A stretch of 64,000 nt of DNA, from the NCBI GenBank assembly GCA_914767715.1, contig OU612065.1, forward strand, positions 20,398,001 to 20,462,000, given 5' to 3'. The notes under the pieces are model-generated. The model made no database searches. It saw only the letters and a list, made by a program, of their open reading frames with translations, and was not told the origin of the DNA. Positions 39,401 to 50,285 of the stretch are shown here, piece after piece; positions within the stretch are counted from its first letter, which is position 1, and each line of letters starts with the position of its first letter. The position numbers and the translations under genes were made by a program. This stretch comes from Membranipora membranacea (lineage: Eukaryota > Bryozoa > Gymnolaemata > Cheilostomatida > Membraniporidae).

Positions 39401-40155
39401 TCATTTCCCAAGAAACTTCTTAAAAACAACACTCCTCCTTTAAGGGGATATGATACAACACTTTCGTATTTAATAACTATAATGATACTTGATCTGTAAG
39501 CTTTACCATTTGAGTCGTGTTGATCCATTTGAGGGCAATTACATCATCACCATAAAAGCTGCGAGTGAAGTTAGTGTAGAGCCATTTGTTGATGAGAGAC
39601 TCCTGCATCTGCCAGAGGAATATCTGACCGCTTGCATCAGCAGTGAGCAGCCTGGTCCCTGTCGGATCCCAGACAATGTGCTTAATCTCAGAATCCATGT
39701 GTACCACGAAGTGAACATTCCATGGTGTAGCTAATGGACAGACAAATACAGTGTCGGCAACTCCTCCAAAGTCACTGCAACAACCATAGGCAATTACTTT
39801 TTATCTGATATCCATAGCATATGGCATCAAAAAGTCATGTGATGCTCACCTTTGTTTGTGGTAGATAATTAACAATCAAACTTTGTTACAAGTCAACAAG
39901 AGAACTCACTGACGGACATTTCAAGTTGATATTCACTTGAAAGTTTATTTCAACATTCCCTTACCAATCAGATAGTTTAAGTTTCTCATCTTGAGATTGT
40001 TTGCGAATTGGATCAGGTCCTTTCTTCAGTTTGAAGCATCTTGGAGCGGAGAAAGCAACTAGGTTCTTCTTTGATATGGTACAAACACTGAAGCGTTTTC
40101 CGATGTGGGGTAGGCTCTCCGATCCACGTAGCTTCACCGTAGTAATCAGATCCAT
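27892..40155 (-). CDS. MED16: Mediator complex subunit 16, 10 coding exons
   Basis: Exons read leftwards: 39965-40155, 39489-39774, 39044-39178, 37526-37708, 35734-36370, 34915-35018, 32323-32451, 29136-29253, 28430-28815, 27892-28185; 820 aa (human about 877). MED16 sits in the Mediator tail and links activators to RNA polymerase II. The N-terminal WD-type propeller is clear: VWDPTGTRLLTADASGQIFLW matches the human [22 protein letters not shown] strand. LEYSMFSGATWEDII and LIRRWCG...LYKLLT...LIDECGLL match the conserved helical C-terminal part. The start ATG at 40155 lies a few bases after a splice acceptor, so a 5' UTR exon exists further right. Two borders are less certain: exon 2 may end at 39507 instead of 39489 (both in frame), and exon 9 ends at 28430 because a later GT at 28386 breaks the frame. 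The human C-terminal CxxC-rich tail is only weakly conserved (DEYKRCVRYG). Confidence 0.9.
29293..29402. repeat. Minisatellite of GGTATT/GGTATA hexamers
   Basis: About 110 bp of degenerate repeats alternating GGTATTGGTATA and GGTATGGGTATT, in the MED16 intron between 29253 and 32323. Confidence 0.85.
29828..30481. mobile_element. Foldback element of about 650 bp with nested inverted copies
   Basis: The outer ends are mirror images (GGTTCTGGAAAACGCGG ... CCGCGTTTTCCAGAAC). The motif GAGACATCACCACTGTATCAT occurs once forward near 29955 and twice inverted (near 30080 and 30365), so the element holds three copies of its own arm. CGGAAAA/TTTTCCG runs recur throughout. CCGCTATACTG at 29817-29827 and CCGCTAGACTG at 30482-30492 may be an 11-bp target duplication with one change. 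Apparent open frames inside are by-products of the repeat. Confidence 0.75.
32122..32139. repeat. Perfect 18-bp palindrome (24 bp with flanks)
   Basis: CAGAGACTATAGTCTCTG is a perfect palindrome, extended by three more paired bases on each side. Its half-site is identical to the left end of the element at 2851. No exact target duplication is seen. Confidence 0.6.
33376..33402. repeat. (AT)n microsatellite
   Basis: About 13 AT dinucleotides in a MED16 intron. A shorter (TA)n run lies at about 34893-34910, next to the splice donor at 34914. Confidence 0.9.
34541..34586. mobile_element. 46-bp hairpin insertion with 8- to 9-bp target duplication
   Basis: Starts CTAGCCTTGTTCCCC and ends GGCGTGACATGGCTA. 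ATAATGGC flanks it on both sides (34533-34540 and 34587-34594), and the identity continues into one or more following bases. Related to the hairpin at 17172-17229. Confidence 0.65.
34609..34632. mobile_element. 24-bp palindromic insertion with perfect 8-bp target duplication
   Basis: CATAGACTTATT followed by its imperfect mirror ATTAACTTTATG, flanked flush by GGAACACC on both sides (34601-34608 and 34633-34640). Same half-site family as 62022-62047 and the ends of 23561-23982. It lies 22 bp to the right of the insertion ending at 34586. Confidence 0.7.
34849..34872. repeat. Perfect 24-bp palindrome, CAAGGAGTAAC family
   Basis: CAAGGAGTAACA followed by its exact reverse complement. Two further members with the same arms are at 58100-58117 and 60306-60342. 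The flanks (GTTTTTG / GTTTTGG) are only approximately repeated. Confidence 0.65.
35681..35695. repeat. Poly-C tract
   Basis: About fourteen Cs just beyond the 3' border of the large MED16 exon, inside the intron. Confidence 0.8.
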
Positions 40156-40725
40156 TTCAAACTGTGAATGATAATTAAACAACTTCATCTGCATGCTGTG
40201 CTTCTATGAATGACCCTTTGGAAACTAGGACAAATACATATGCTTGTCTAGCACAGGAAACACCCACAAGTAGTTTGCCTTCTGCAGTTTGTTCAAATCT
40301 AGTGGTTGTGTGCCCCAGTGGTCAAGAGAGAAGGGGCACACGGCTACTGGACTTGATGATCACACTTTAAATATGTTGGTGTTATCTGCCTTTGCACACA
40401 CCTATTGTACTCAGCCTTGAACAACAGAGTAAAAATCTATCATTCTATCAGATAGAGCTGAAGGCTTGTTTGGACCAACAATAAACAGGGCAACATCAGC
40501 ATGACTCTATCTTAGCTGATGCTGCTTGCGTTAAGTTGTATTTCAAATTTGCAGTACTTACTACCTAGGCTGAAGCAATGACAGGTAGGCTGGAGATACC
40601 AAACAAAGGGGAAAACAAAGCCAGGCAGCAACAATGCATTTGATGGATAAGTCAAGATTATTCAAGATCAGGAATAATGATGTGAATTTTATAATTGAGG
40701 CTAGACCTAACTTATAACAATAATC

Positions 40726-40834
40726 CACAGGTCTACTCCAAAACCTGGGATTTTGGCAATGTTTGACTGCCCCCCTTGACTCAAGGGGGGCAGTCAAACA
40801 TTGCCAAAATCCCAGGTTTTGGAGTAGACCTGTG
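40726..40834. mobile_element. 109-bp perfect-palindrome transposon with 8-bp target duplication
   Basis: Two 54-bp arms, perfectly complementary around a single C at 40780, starting CACAGGTCTACTCC and ending GGAGTAGACCTGTG. CAATAATC flanks it flush on both sides. No interior is left. An older diverged relative (ACAGGTCTACCTACTCCAAA) lies near 18275. Confidence 0.88.
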
Positions 40835-43062
40835 CAATAATCAATGAATGAGTTAGAAAGTGATTTGTTTGGCTCTTTCTATCTTTGACCAATGCATATG
40901 CAATGCACATGCTGGCTAAGGATTGAAATTAATGAGGCGTACCGCTTACACATGTTCTAGTACGTGCTAAAGAAGAAGAGAAATATTAAATATATCAGGC
41001 TCATAATCATGCAAATCAATGATAATCATATAATAATGATAAATATGTAGTTACAAGCAGTATTTTTTTGGAAATTTATGAATCAGTCCTGTCCTTGTTG
41101 TCATACCATTAGATGTAGGCCCTAGAAAATCCTAATCCCTAGCTTATGAGTATGAATGATAATCAAGACCAGCCTCCAAGGCCTACCTTTCACTCGTCAC
41201 TGTTCGAACTCGTATACATAGAGCAGTCAAATTTCCAGCGAATGGGCTGCAGTCGATTCTTAGCCTTTGTTTCAGATAAAAAGCAAAGAATTTGCATCAA
41301 GAGGAACTCCCAAACTGATTGAATGAATGTTTCAAATTTTTTCTAGTTGCAAAATTTTCGTAGCTGGTTATAATTTTTCTTTTCATGTGTGAATCCATAA
41401 CACGTAGTTTACCAAAAATATGAGGAAGCCAATAAAGTTGCATAAGTCTTCATTCCCTGATAAAAATCGCTAGATAAATCCAGTCAGTCATTTAAATAAT
41501 TCTATCATATCTAATTATAGTATTTCAACCTTGTGAGTATTTAAATAGTCAATAATTATTCACAGATTGAGTATTTCATAAGTACAATTGGTCACATGAC
41601 ACTACAAGATTCAGATTGCAGACGGCTCATGATTCACACAAACAAGCTTCTAGCAATAATAAAAAGGGTGTATTTGAATCATTGGATCAAGGTTTGATGT
41701 AGTTTATTACATGTAATCATTAAATACTGGTTATTAAGCTAACCAAACCTGGCTCTGAATGTGAACCAGCAAAGAATAATGATGATCAAGATAATTTGAA
41801 CAGGGAGAATTCCTTATGATTTATTAGACATGAATTTCTATCTTCAATTTGGTACACCCAATTGTAGTAGCGGTTACCCTTTCCCTTGGAAGAGCTCATT
41901 GTGTTGGCTCTGTTAGTTTGGTGGACAATCTGAACCAACACACTGGATAAGATCTGATTGTGCCCAATTAGTAGGAGTAGGCCCAGGCTAGGGAAGCGGC
42001 ACTGTAGCTCCAACTCCCGACCCTTGTGCAAGAAGAAATTCTTTTTTTTTTGTAAGTGGACTGAAGATAGAATTACAGATATTATGGGTATTTCATTTCA
42101 AATGCTGGTGGGAGTGCAACTTGACAACTGTCTGATGAAAAACTGCCTTTTATTTTTCCCAAAATGGCACTGTGTTTCAAATGATAACAAGCGGACAGCA
42201 TAGTAGGATATTATGATGAATAAATGAATTTCATTGATTTTCAAAGCGCGATGATCACAGATCCTTGTGGTTTGAAAATTGGAGATCTTTTTGTTCAATG
42301 GATGGAAGGTTGGCGGCTTTTATTCTTTTACTTTTGTATCTGATATCATGGTGTTGATAAAAATGAATATTTACAGTGTTGGGTAAAAAATAAACTAAAC
42401 GCGGAATGTGTTAAAATGGGACATATAAAAGGGAAAAAAGAGTTGGCACTGTATTGGGACTTACATAGTGTAAGTTTAAAATAGTGTTGCAGGGAGAAGA
42501 TGTTCACTATGATTTCTTAATAAACAATTAAAAAGAGGGTGTGTAGGTTCATCAGCTATCCCTCTTGCTCAGTTAAAAAATAATCGTATAACATGAGTAA
42601 ATTTCTTTTTAAAAAATCCAGCCTTTCTACATAACATGGGTCTCATAAAATGGTCCACGAACACGACAGCTTGATTCTTTCACAGAGCAAAGCATGTCGA
42701 AGTCCTTTAATAATAAAAATTGTATTGCTTACTGAAATTGCGCTACAAAAAGCAATTGACTTTTTGAGAGTTATCTTTTCCATGTAATACAATAAGGTCA
42801 TTTCAAGATTGGGGCCACGATGGAAAGCACAAAGTGTGATACAATCAATCTTACTATTTTCAGAAAATGAATAGATATCCGATTAGAAAGTGCTTGACAA
42901 ACACATTACACAAGTCTAAGCTGTTAGTCTTTTTGTTAAAAGTTTGATATTTTAAGTTTCAGCAAAACACGGTTTAAATAAAGTGTTTCACCAGGAAAAG
43001 GCTATCCACCACACAACTCTGAAAAAGGGCTATCCGCATATGGAAACCATCACTTCCAATAA

Positions 43063-43068
43063 TTTATT
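43063..43068 (-). terminator. Poly(A) signal of the small minus-strand gene
   Basis: AATAAA on the minus strand only 13 nt after the stop codon at 43081. The last open frame ending right before a poly(A) hexamer supports it as a real terminal exon with a very short 3' UTR. Confidence 0.45.
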
Positions 43069-43080
43069 TTTTCAATCGCT

Positions 43081-46000
43081 TCAGGATGAACTTGTTAGAG
43101 TAAAGTTGCCTGTGCATTTGTTGCAATCGCTGTATCTCAACAGGTTTTTGTCACACTGATGAGGAGTGATCCAAACCCCTCCACTCCTGTTGAAACCCCT
43201 CTGCCTTCCGCGGCTGGGGGCAAGAGTCTGGGGGGAATGACTACCTGCTCCTCTATACTGAGTTGAAGGATGGTATGTACCTGCGGCACTGAGTAGCTGG
43301 TAGATGCTCTTCATCCAAGTATACTTACCTGTAAATTTTGTTTAAAAACAAACCTTCTCCAGAGGCCTAATTTGTTGTAAAACATTATTCATGATTTCGC
43401 ATTGATCACACTTACTAATAGTACATATACTTCAGTTAATTTTTGGGGTCTTAGCATAATTTTTCAATTTTATTTTAATTAATGGACCTTTAATTGGTCT
43501 AGACCTGTATGTAACTGGAGTGTTGAACTCAGAAGGGATCTTTTAATGGGGACAGGAAACCAGGCTAATCGGATAATCAATAAAATATTTATAGCATTCT
43601 AATAGTAACTTCTTGCTATTAATAAGACTCTGTACGCTGATTTTTTGTTACGCTGAAATTGGATTACAATGAAAATAATTTCTTCATAAAAGAGACCGGT
43701 AGGACCACGCTAAGATAGTTCAGAAAAAGATGACGCAGTTTAACATCATTGGCTTTTGCGAGAAATCTGAACCTTTAACTCTTGTTTGATCAATGCCGTA
43801 CTTAGCACAAAAATATCGGGCTAATGTAATTGAACATTGGTTTGTATTGACTTCCAAAAAGACTAAAGATGTGCTAACATAGTTGAAACTAAACCTACAC
43901 AAGCTTGCTGAAATAGAAATTCTACAGCCCCCACTTTTTAGTGATGAGATTGTGGTCTACTGGAATGCTAGATAGAAAATATAAGGAATATTCCTTGATT
44001 AAACTAAGAAAAAAACTGAGATTATTTGAGTTTAAATAAGTATTTCATCAGTTTTTTATACAAAATCTTACACCTCTGCCCATGTGTAGGCTCTCTGTAA
44101 TGCTGATTGTTGATTTAGATAAGGAAGCTGTGTCCTTCATCATTGCCTCAAACAGAAGCGCATCAATATAAATAGGAAAGTTTATGTGAATTGATAGTGA
44201 AAAGAATGAAGGGCATTATGTTTAAAAAATATGTGTACAATCACGATAAGCAACTGTAGGGAAATGTTTGTGAAAATTATCAATGGGCTAGTGTGTGAGA
44301 ATCTCGTGGTGGGCGTACGTACGTTGTTTCTTTTTTTGTGGGATATGATGGCCATACAGGTTTTTCTGGATCACTGGTTCAATCTTTTCTCAGTGTCTAG
44401 AAATAACATAAAAGGCTTGATTATTGGTTATGCAAGCATGCAAGTGGTCAAAGTTAGTCTGACCGTAAATAATGGTGTGTTATTTCAGATACCTCCACGA
44501 TGTATCGTGTATTCCAATGTATCCCCAGCAGAGGTCTTTTCAGAAAAATAATTTGACCAGACGGGTTCACATACACCAGCATTTATATTCTTTGCATACA
44601 CTGTCCATTTGATGTTGACAAAGTAAAGTGAAAATTCTTCATGAATGACTTCTCGAAGTTGGTCATACTGCACCAAGTTGTGAAATTCTAAATTCTTTTG
44701 AGAATGATGAGACCAGACGTGTTTACCTGTGAGAAGAGTTCAGTGCTCAAGTTGAGAATTTCTTATGGAAACATGGGCATAGTGTTCAACTCGGCAGTCT
44801 ATTTCATTCAATGTTTGGTTTTCACATACAGTTGTTGCTGATACTTGTAATTAGGCACCTTGGCTGAAATGAATAATGTGTTGAAAATAGAGTAATTCCT
44901 CACAAATCCCCACAATTATGAATAACAGCTAGTAAACAGAATAATGGTGTTAGATGATTTTCAGCCTTCTCGGCTCCTTGATTAATTGAAAGAGTAAAAC
45001 TTTGTCTAGCTGAGCATTTCGCTGGTTTGGCCGTACACTCATTTTGACTCTTGATTAAACATGGGCACCACATGTCATCTCAGTGCAAAGTCTCCTAATG
45101 CAAACAACTTTCTACTATTGCACCCTAATCAGATCATGAACAGCATATAAAAGAAAAATAACATGAATTCCATAATCTTGAGCAATAAGACAATGACAGT
45201 TACCTCTCTTTTCTTCATACCGACTTGTTTTCCTCCTTATGAGTAAGCAGGCTAATTTGAGAGACTGATTGAGGTAAGTGTAATTTATGTAAGCAGGGGT
45301 TATTACTTGTTTGAACAAATGCCACTGTCCCAATTTTGCTGGTATAGGACCACCAGCAGCAGCACAAGCATTAAAAACTTGAACATTGCTAGTCTGAAGA
45401 AACTCAATTCTTGTATGCAGCACTAGTGCGTCGGCAATATAAACTGTGTTATACAGACAATTTAACTGCTTACATTAGTAAGAAGTGGTTCTCCTGCTAT
45501 TTGGGCCTGATATACCAACCACACTCTCACTGCAACTGAAATCACTGATAGGTTAACCCTCAACATGTAATACTAGGCAGCAAAGATCCTTTCAAATTCT
45601 GTGTGCCTGTGAGATAAAAGGATTCTGATAATCAGTTTAGACAATTAATTTTGCTGACTGCATGATCATCAGCATAATATGAGCAAGTGCCATCATAAAT
45701 ATTTCTGAGTAGTAAAAATCATTACCAAACGTATTTCGTGTATCAGATGACACCACATTTGCTTCTGTTTTGATAAGCAAATAGTTTTTGGATTTTATGA
45801 TATAGTGATAAAGTTATAAAGCGTGTCATGTAGTTGTTGACAATGCACCGGCAGCGAGCCTTATATCGAGTCAGCACCTGTCTTCGGCCGCCTCTGATTG
45901 AAGGTATGCCAAAAATGTGTTATTTTATTTTGGCACAGACTTCAAGACCTCTCCAATAGTCAGCTGCTCGGCCATACTATCATAATGCATTGAGCTTTAG

Positions 46001-46207
46001 CAGTAAACAGAATATCAGGTTTATACCTGTCATACGCGTGCCATCAAATGATGGAGAAGTTGTTACGCTAAGATTACTTTGACAAGGGTTCAAGTCAAAA
46101 CTTCTAAAGAAAAACTTTCTTAGATGAGAACAGATGCAACGGTCATCAGCAATTGAGAAGCAATTTGGAAATTTCATTACACAACGTTTTAACTTTCCGG
46201 TGACATC
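43081..46207 (-). CDS. Small multi-exon gene of uncertain identity, possibly a catalytic-domain-less sialyltransferase-like protein
   Basis: Phase-linked exons read leftwards: 44727-44761, 44493-44667 and terminal 43081-43328. Two alternative starts feed the 35-bp exon in the right phase. Route A: ATG at 45386 (45307-45386, then 45204-45235 after a 71-bp intron), giving 189 aa with a hydrophobic N-terminus (FLMLVLLLVVLY) like a signal anchor. Route B: an exon at 46027-46207, open without a start (CICSHLRKFFFRSFDLNPC), partial. The core (IKWTVYAKN..C..., EKTSAGDTLEY, WMKSIYQLLS) loosely recalls the stem before sialylmotif L of alpha-2,8-sialyltransferases, where W-N, N-T-P-x-G and E-L-F-x-x-L-P occur. 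No CAVVGN-type sialylmotif follows; the terminal exon instead ends in a Cys-bearing tail (HQCDKNLLRYSDCNKC) and a stop. It could be a truncated paralogue or a different secreted family. The exon chain is better supported than the identity. Confidence 0.4.
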
Positions 46208-47863
46208 CTGATCGGAAGTTGTCGGGCAGTGTGATTACTCACTCCACACGATTGTGGCAGGAGCCACTCAAAGAATTTCTGAATCATTTGTCGAATAAAA
46301 ATGAATGGAAAAGACTCAAAATTGTAATCACTCTTTCTACATGCTAAAAAATAAAAATGAATGTTTGGTGTTAATTATCGAAGTCATAAATGTATTATTT
46401 CTAAATCTTTTATATGAAAGTCAAGGCAAATTTTGTGCCAAGACATTTCTATTTATTTCTGTTATATTTTAGGAGTGATTGAAAAGTGATCCATGCGCAT
46501 TCTTGAGCACTTTTCTCTTGTGTCAGGCTGGTGCAAAACATTGTCGCAGCCTAACAGGCGGGTACACCCCGACTGAGACCTTCATTTGATCATACCAAAA
46601 ATAGAGATAGATATCTTACAACTCATGTTACGTGGTCATTCAGTCAAACTGATCCAACTTCTTCACATGACATCACGTTAGGATGAACTTGGTATTAATT
46701 TAAACCGTCAGTGAAAAAGTCGCTTATAATGACAAGTATCTTCAGGGTATATTTTAAAGCATTGTTTAAATAGATTCTTGTGCAAAAAATGACCTGTCGT
46801 ACAATTAGTGGGCAGACGGCAGTCCGAGGTACAGGCAACGTGGTGGGTCCACTATAAATTAAACTCTGATTATCAAGTATTTAAGTTGCACACAGTTTTG
46901 TCTTGCATTCACCCGTTGTAACTAGTAACACAGTGTCAATATTCCCAGCAGAGTTGGAAATATTATGGTTAAAATTAAACATAATTTACACAGAATTGGC
47001 TAAAATAGACCACTTGCATTTTACAAACATAACACACAAACTTGATGTGACACACTTTTCAGACTGGCAGGGAGATTTGCATTTTCTGCTATCAGATTGG
47101 TCATTTTACTTCAAATAGACACACATAAGTTTACACATAGTTTACATGTCATACAGGGTATGATTTCATGTATGACCTTCGTGTCTACGCGCAGACATCA
47201 CAACACCTTCTTTATAAACAGAAAAAAAGGATGAAGTAATTAATGACATAAATAGCCCTTTCTCATGAGTTAGAACAAGGTAGCCTCACAGTGACACGAT
47301 CAGAAACAATGACTGACTAGGCTGATTCATAACCTAAATACGATTATGAGTTGTCCTCTCTGTATTGAATCGGCTTCTAATTGTCAAGGGGTCTCAGTTT
47401 AATTTAACATTGTTCAATGTTGGCTAGCCCATTTGGCTAGAGGAAGGCATCTCCATCAAGGAACTTAGCTTTCATCAATTGATAGTTTTGGCAGCAACTT
47501 TGGAATTTTCAACAAACACGAAACAGTTAAGGTTTTAAAGTTTTATTGTATGTAGGCGTTTTAAGAAAAAAATAAATAACACAACTTTCCTCCTGATTTG
47601 ATTGACATAAATTATGATAAAAAATTTATGACGTGTCTTTGGCATGGAACAGAACGGTGCAGCTAGACTGAGTGTTAGGATACAGTAAGTTCAGCTTCGA
47701 TCAAGTACACCCAGTCGTAGAAAAAACAGAAAATTGATGCAGCAAGAAAACAAAACAGGTAGTTGAAAACATTGCACCGGTAGTCAAAAATGACAGTTGC
47801 GTTGTCATGTGCCTGCTCTGAATATGCCACATTGTCATTGTTGGGGCATTGTCAGACTAGGTG
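46208..47863. other. Intergenic, includes the 3' UTR of the TGF-beta ligand gene
   Basis: A minus-strand AATAAA at 47542-47547, about 320 bp after the ligand stop codon, is the likely 3' end. No other exon is supported. Confidence 0.5.
47542..47547 (-). terminator. Probable poly(A) signal of the TGF-beta ligand gene
   Basis: AATAAA on the minus strand about 320 bp downstream of the stop codon, the nearest such hexamer. Confidence 0.45.
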
Positions 47864-50285
47864 CTACACACAACCACATTCTTTCACTATAATATCATCA
47901 TAAGATGTCCATGTCAAATAGCCGCCTTCGTCTAAATGTGTATAAATATAACTTTCAAATGCAACAGGAGCGCATTTATTTCTCATATTAGAATAACGGC
48001 CCTTTAGTTGGTTCTTGATACCGGACCAAGTGTTATGCAGTTTATGGTTTCGGGGGCATCTTCCCGTACACAGAAAAGCTTCTATAGTTTCATTATCCTC
48101 GTGAATACCATAAACGTGCATGCCCACTTCAGCTAGTGGGATTTCCACCCTCTGCCGACAGCAGCTGCCAGGCACACAAGTGTCCTGAGTTGAACGCTTT
48201 TTACGTTGTGTATTAATAGTCTTGTCGTATGTTATGATATCTAAACTAGCTGTGGTGAGTGGGGCGTTTGAATGAGTCAATATGTGTGAGATATTATGCG
48301 TACTACACTCTATTTCTATCCCATGGTTCATGCCAGGTTCGTCCACCCAGCTTTGAGCGATTTCTGTAATGTCTATTTTAATCCAATCTGTCCGCACTAA
48401 AGAGATTACTTTTGAGGTAACAAGCCTTCTCATGTTACCAGGCAATGCTTGGTAAACTAAAAGCACCGTGTTATATCCCACATTGCGTGCACTGTTTGTT
48501 TGAGAGTTTGGATGCGACGTTGAGTTATATGATTTGATTGAGAATGGTTTCCTGTGTAGCTTAAGTATGGCGGATTGGACTTTTGTCTCCTTTCTGTGGT
48601 CGTCTGGTTGAGCGATATTTACTGGATACTTGTAAATGCCAACTGTATCACTTTCTGAAAGAAAAAGGAATAAACAAATGGTTAGTTTCCATGTAACAAA
48701 CAGAAAAACTGATTAAAGTTGATAAATTTGTCTTCTATGTTTTGCATTTCTTTACCGGCCTTCACACATGCTTGTGATGTGAATGCATCCTTGAAAATAC
48801 CTAAGGTATAGCCAGGTGAGGGTTCAGTCCTGGCTCTCATCGATTAAGCCGATTACCCAATGACTTCGTTTACCAAAACTTTGGTCTGTTGTTTTGCCAC
48901 AAAACATGGAATAGGAAACTCCTGGCATTATTTGATCAATGTGACACAGTATTTGTTGCCTACTGTTGCAATGTATTTATTTTCTTTTGGTTCATTTTCC
49001 CATGTTATATTGCTGGAATCTGATTAATCTGAACTAAGTTTACCGTGCACTAATTAGATGCCTCATTAACAAACCACACACAATGTCACACCTTAAATAA
49101 CAAAACCACATTTATCGTTTAAGTTTAAATGTTTAAATATTGACTCGATTGAACATGATTGTTTTCTTTCACACCTCTCAACAAAAACATTACTGCTTTT
49201 CTGTAAAAATCATATAAAACAGTCATGTATTTGTTTTGGCGGCACAGCCGTTCTGGGTACAGTGCACACAAAAGGTGAACCTAAAATTTGGGCCATATCT
49301 TGCTCTGTTTCCACAACAATAGATATCAGATGTCTGTGGCAAAGCGTTTCAACGAGATGTAATTTGACTATAAAACTATCAGTTATCAAAAATCTCAAAT
49401 ATTCACTGTTATTCATTTCAATATGTTTCTATTGGGTTTTGCAAAGTTTCATGAAGGATAAGTGGCCCTGGATTGGAAGAATTGTAATGTATATGCCCTA
49501 ATTACATGAGTTAATAACTGTTTGCTGCGACTTTCTCTAGTGTTTACTTGATAGAAAGCAGCACTTTACTGTTAGATTTCAGCTATAGAAATTGTTACGC
49601 CAGCATGTCTATGTCACAGGACGGGTTATTGATGGCTGATAGCCACTGCCGTCATGGCACAGATTTTTCGATTATGGTTTGATAGTGCTTGAGAATAACT
49701 CGCTTATTGCCATAATCAGCTCTTTTCTTGCAGTTTGGAAAAGCTGGAAAATTGGCCATCAGCCTCTTTTCATTACTACTGCAACACTGGTTACTTAGGC
49801 TTTATAAGTGCGTATGGCACTAGACAACGATTAAAATACTAATAAAAAAATCTGGGAGATAAAATTCCAAGTATTTGATAAAACTTCATGCATAAAAGAT
49901 CACAAAGATATAATGTTCTCTCACCTTCTGCAGTGTATGAATGTATATCCCTTTTGTGTACAGTTTCATGATAATCCAATTGATCGTCGTCGAGCTGGTT
50001 CAGCTCTTGCAAAATATCTCTATATTTCCTGAGAAGTGCTCGCTTTTCGGCTATAGTCTGGTTAAGCTGTGACATTGTGCTGAATGGATTTTTAGCCTTG
50101 TTACGTATCCGTAGTTTTAGCTGGTCCAGTTCTTCTTGTTGCAAAGGATCTAGCTGTTCTGGAAGTGTTGACGATAATGTAGTAGACTGGATATCTAGTC
50201 CAGCAAGTGATTTGCTGTAAGTTTTACTGACCAAAGATAGCAGCGCGGATGTCAGAAAAGTCCATTCTATGTAACGCATATTCAT
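47864..50285 (-). CDS. Secreted TGF-beta superfamily ligand lacking the inter-chain cysteine (Lefty-like cysteine layout)
   Basis: Two exons, 49925-50285 and 47864-48654, 383 aa. The N-terminus (WTFLTSALLSLVSKTYS) is a signal peptide and is followed by a latency-type prodomain (conserved WIKIDITEIAQSWV...NHGIEIEC). A dibasic cleavage site RKKR releases a mature chain of about 108 aa. The mature cysteines are C-x4-CC, CTGRC, a single C in NKCAPV, and CGCV at the end. The six knot cysteines and the extra N-terminal pair found in TGF-beta, activin and Lefty are present. The cysteine that normally precedes CxP and bridges two chains is replaced by Lys. CCRQ and the single Cys are shared with Lefty, the Nodal antagonist, but the chain ends right after CxCx with no Lefty C-terminal tail, so orthology is open. 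Dimerisation, if any, would be non-covalent, as in GDF9/BMP15. Confidence 0.88.

Larger units (their letters stand above)
40162..43080. other. Intergenic stretch right of MED16, with one large palindrome
   Basis: Should contain the MED16 promoter and non-coding first exon. The frames near 41.8-42.3 kb on both strands have no splice support and no recognisable motif. I looked here on the minus strand for sialyltransferase-type catalytic exons that could continue the neighbouring gene and found none. Confidence 0.45.

Noticed and set aside
43321-43332. ATACTTACCTG on the plus strand, like the 5' end of U1 snRNA
   Set aside because: The following bases do not continue as U1. The match is simply the reverse complement of a donor-like sequence at the start of a minus-strand exon.
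45842-45902. GC-rich short exon-like segment (MHRQRALYRVSTCLRPPLIE, then GTATGC)
   Set aside because: It has a good donor and a mitochondrial-type look, but no following exon in phase was found on the plus strand; too little to call a gene.
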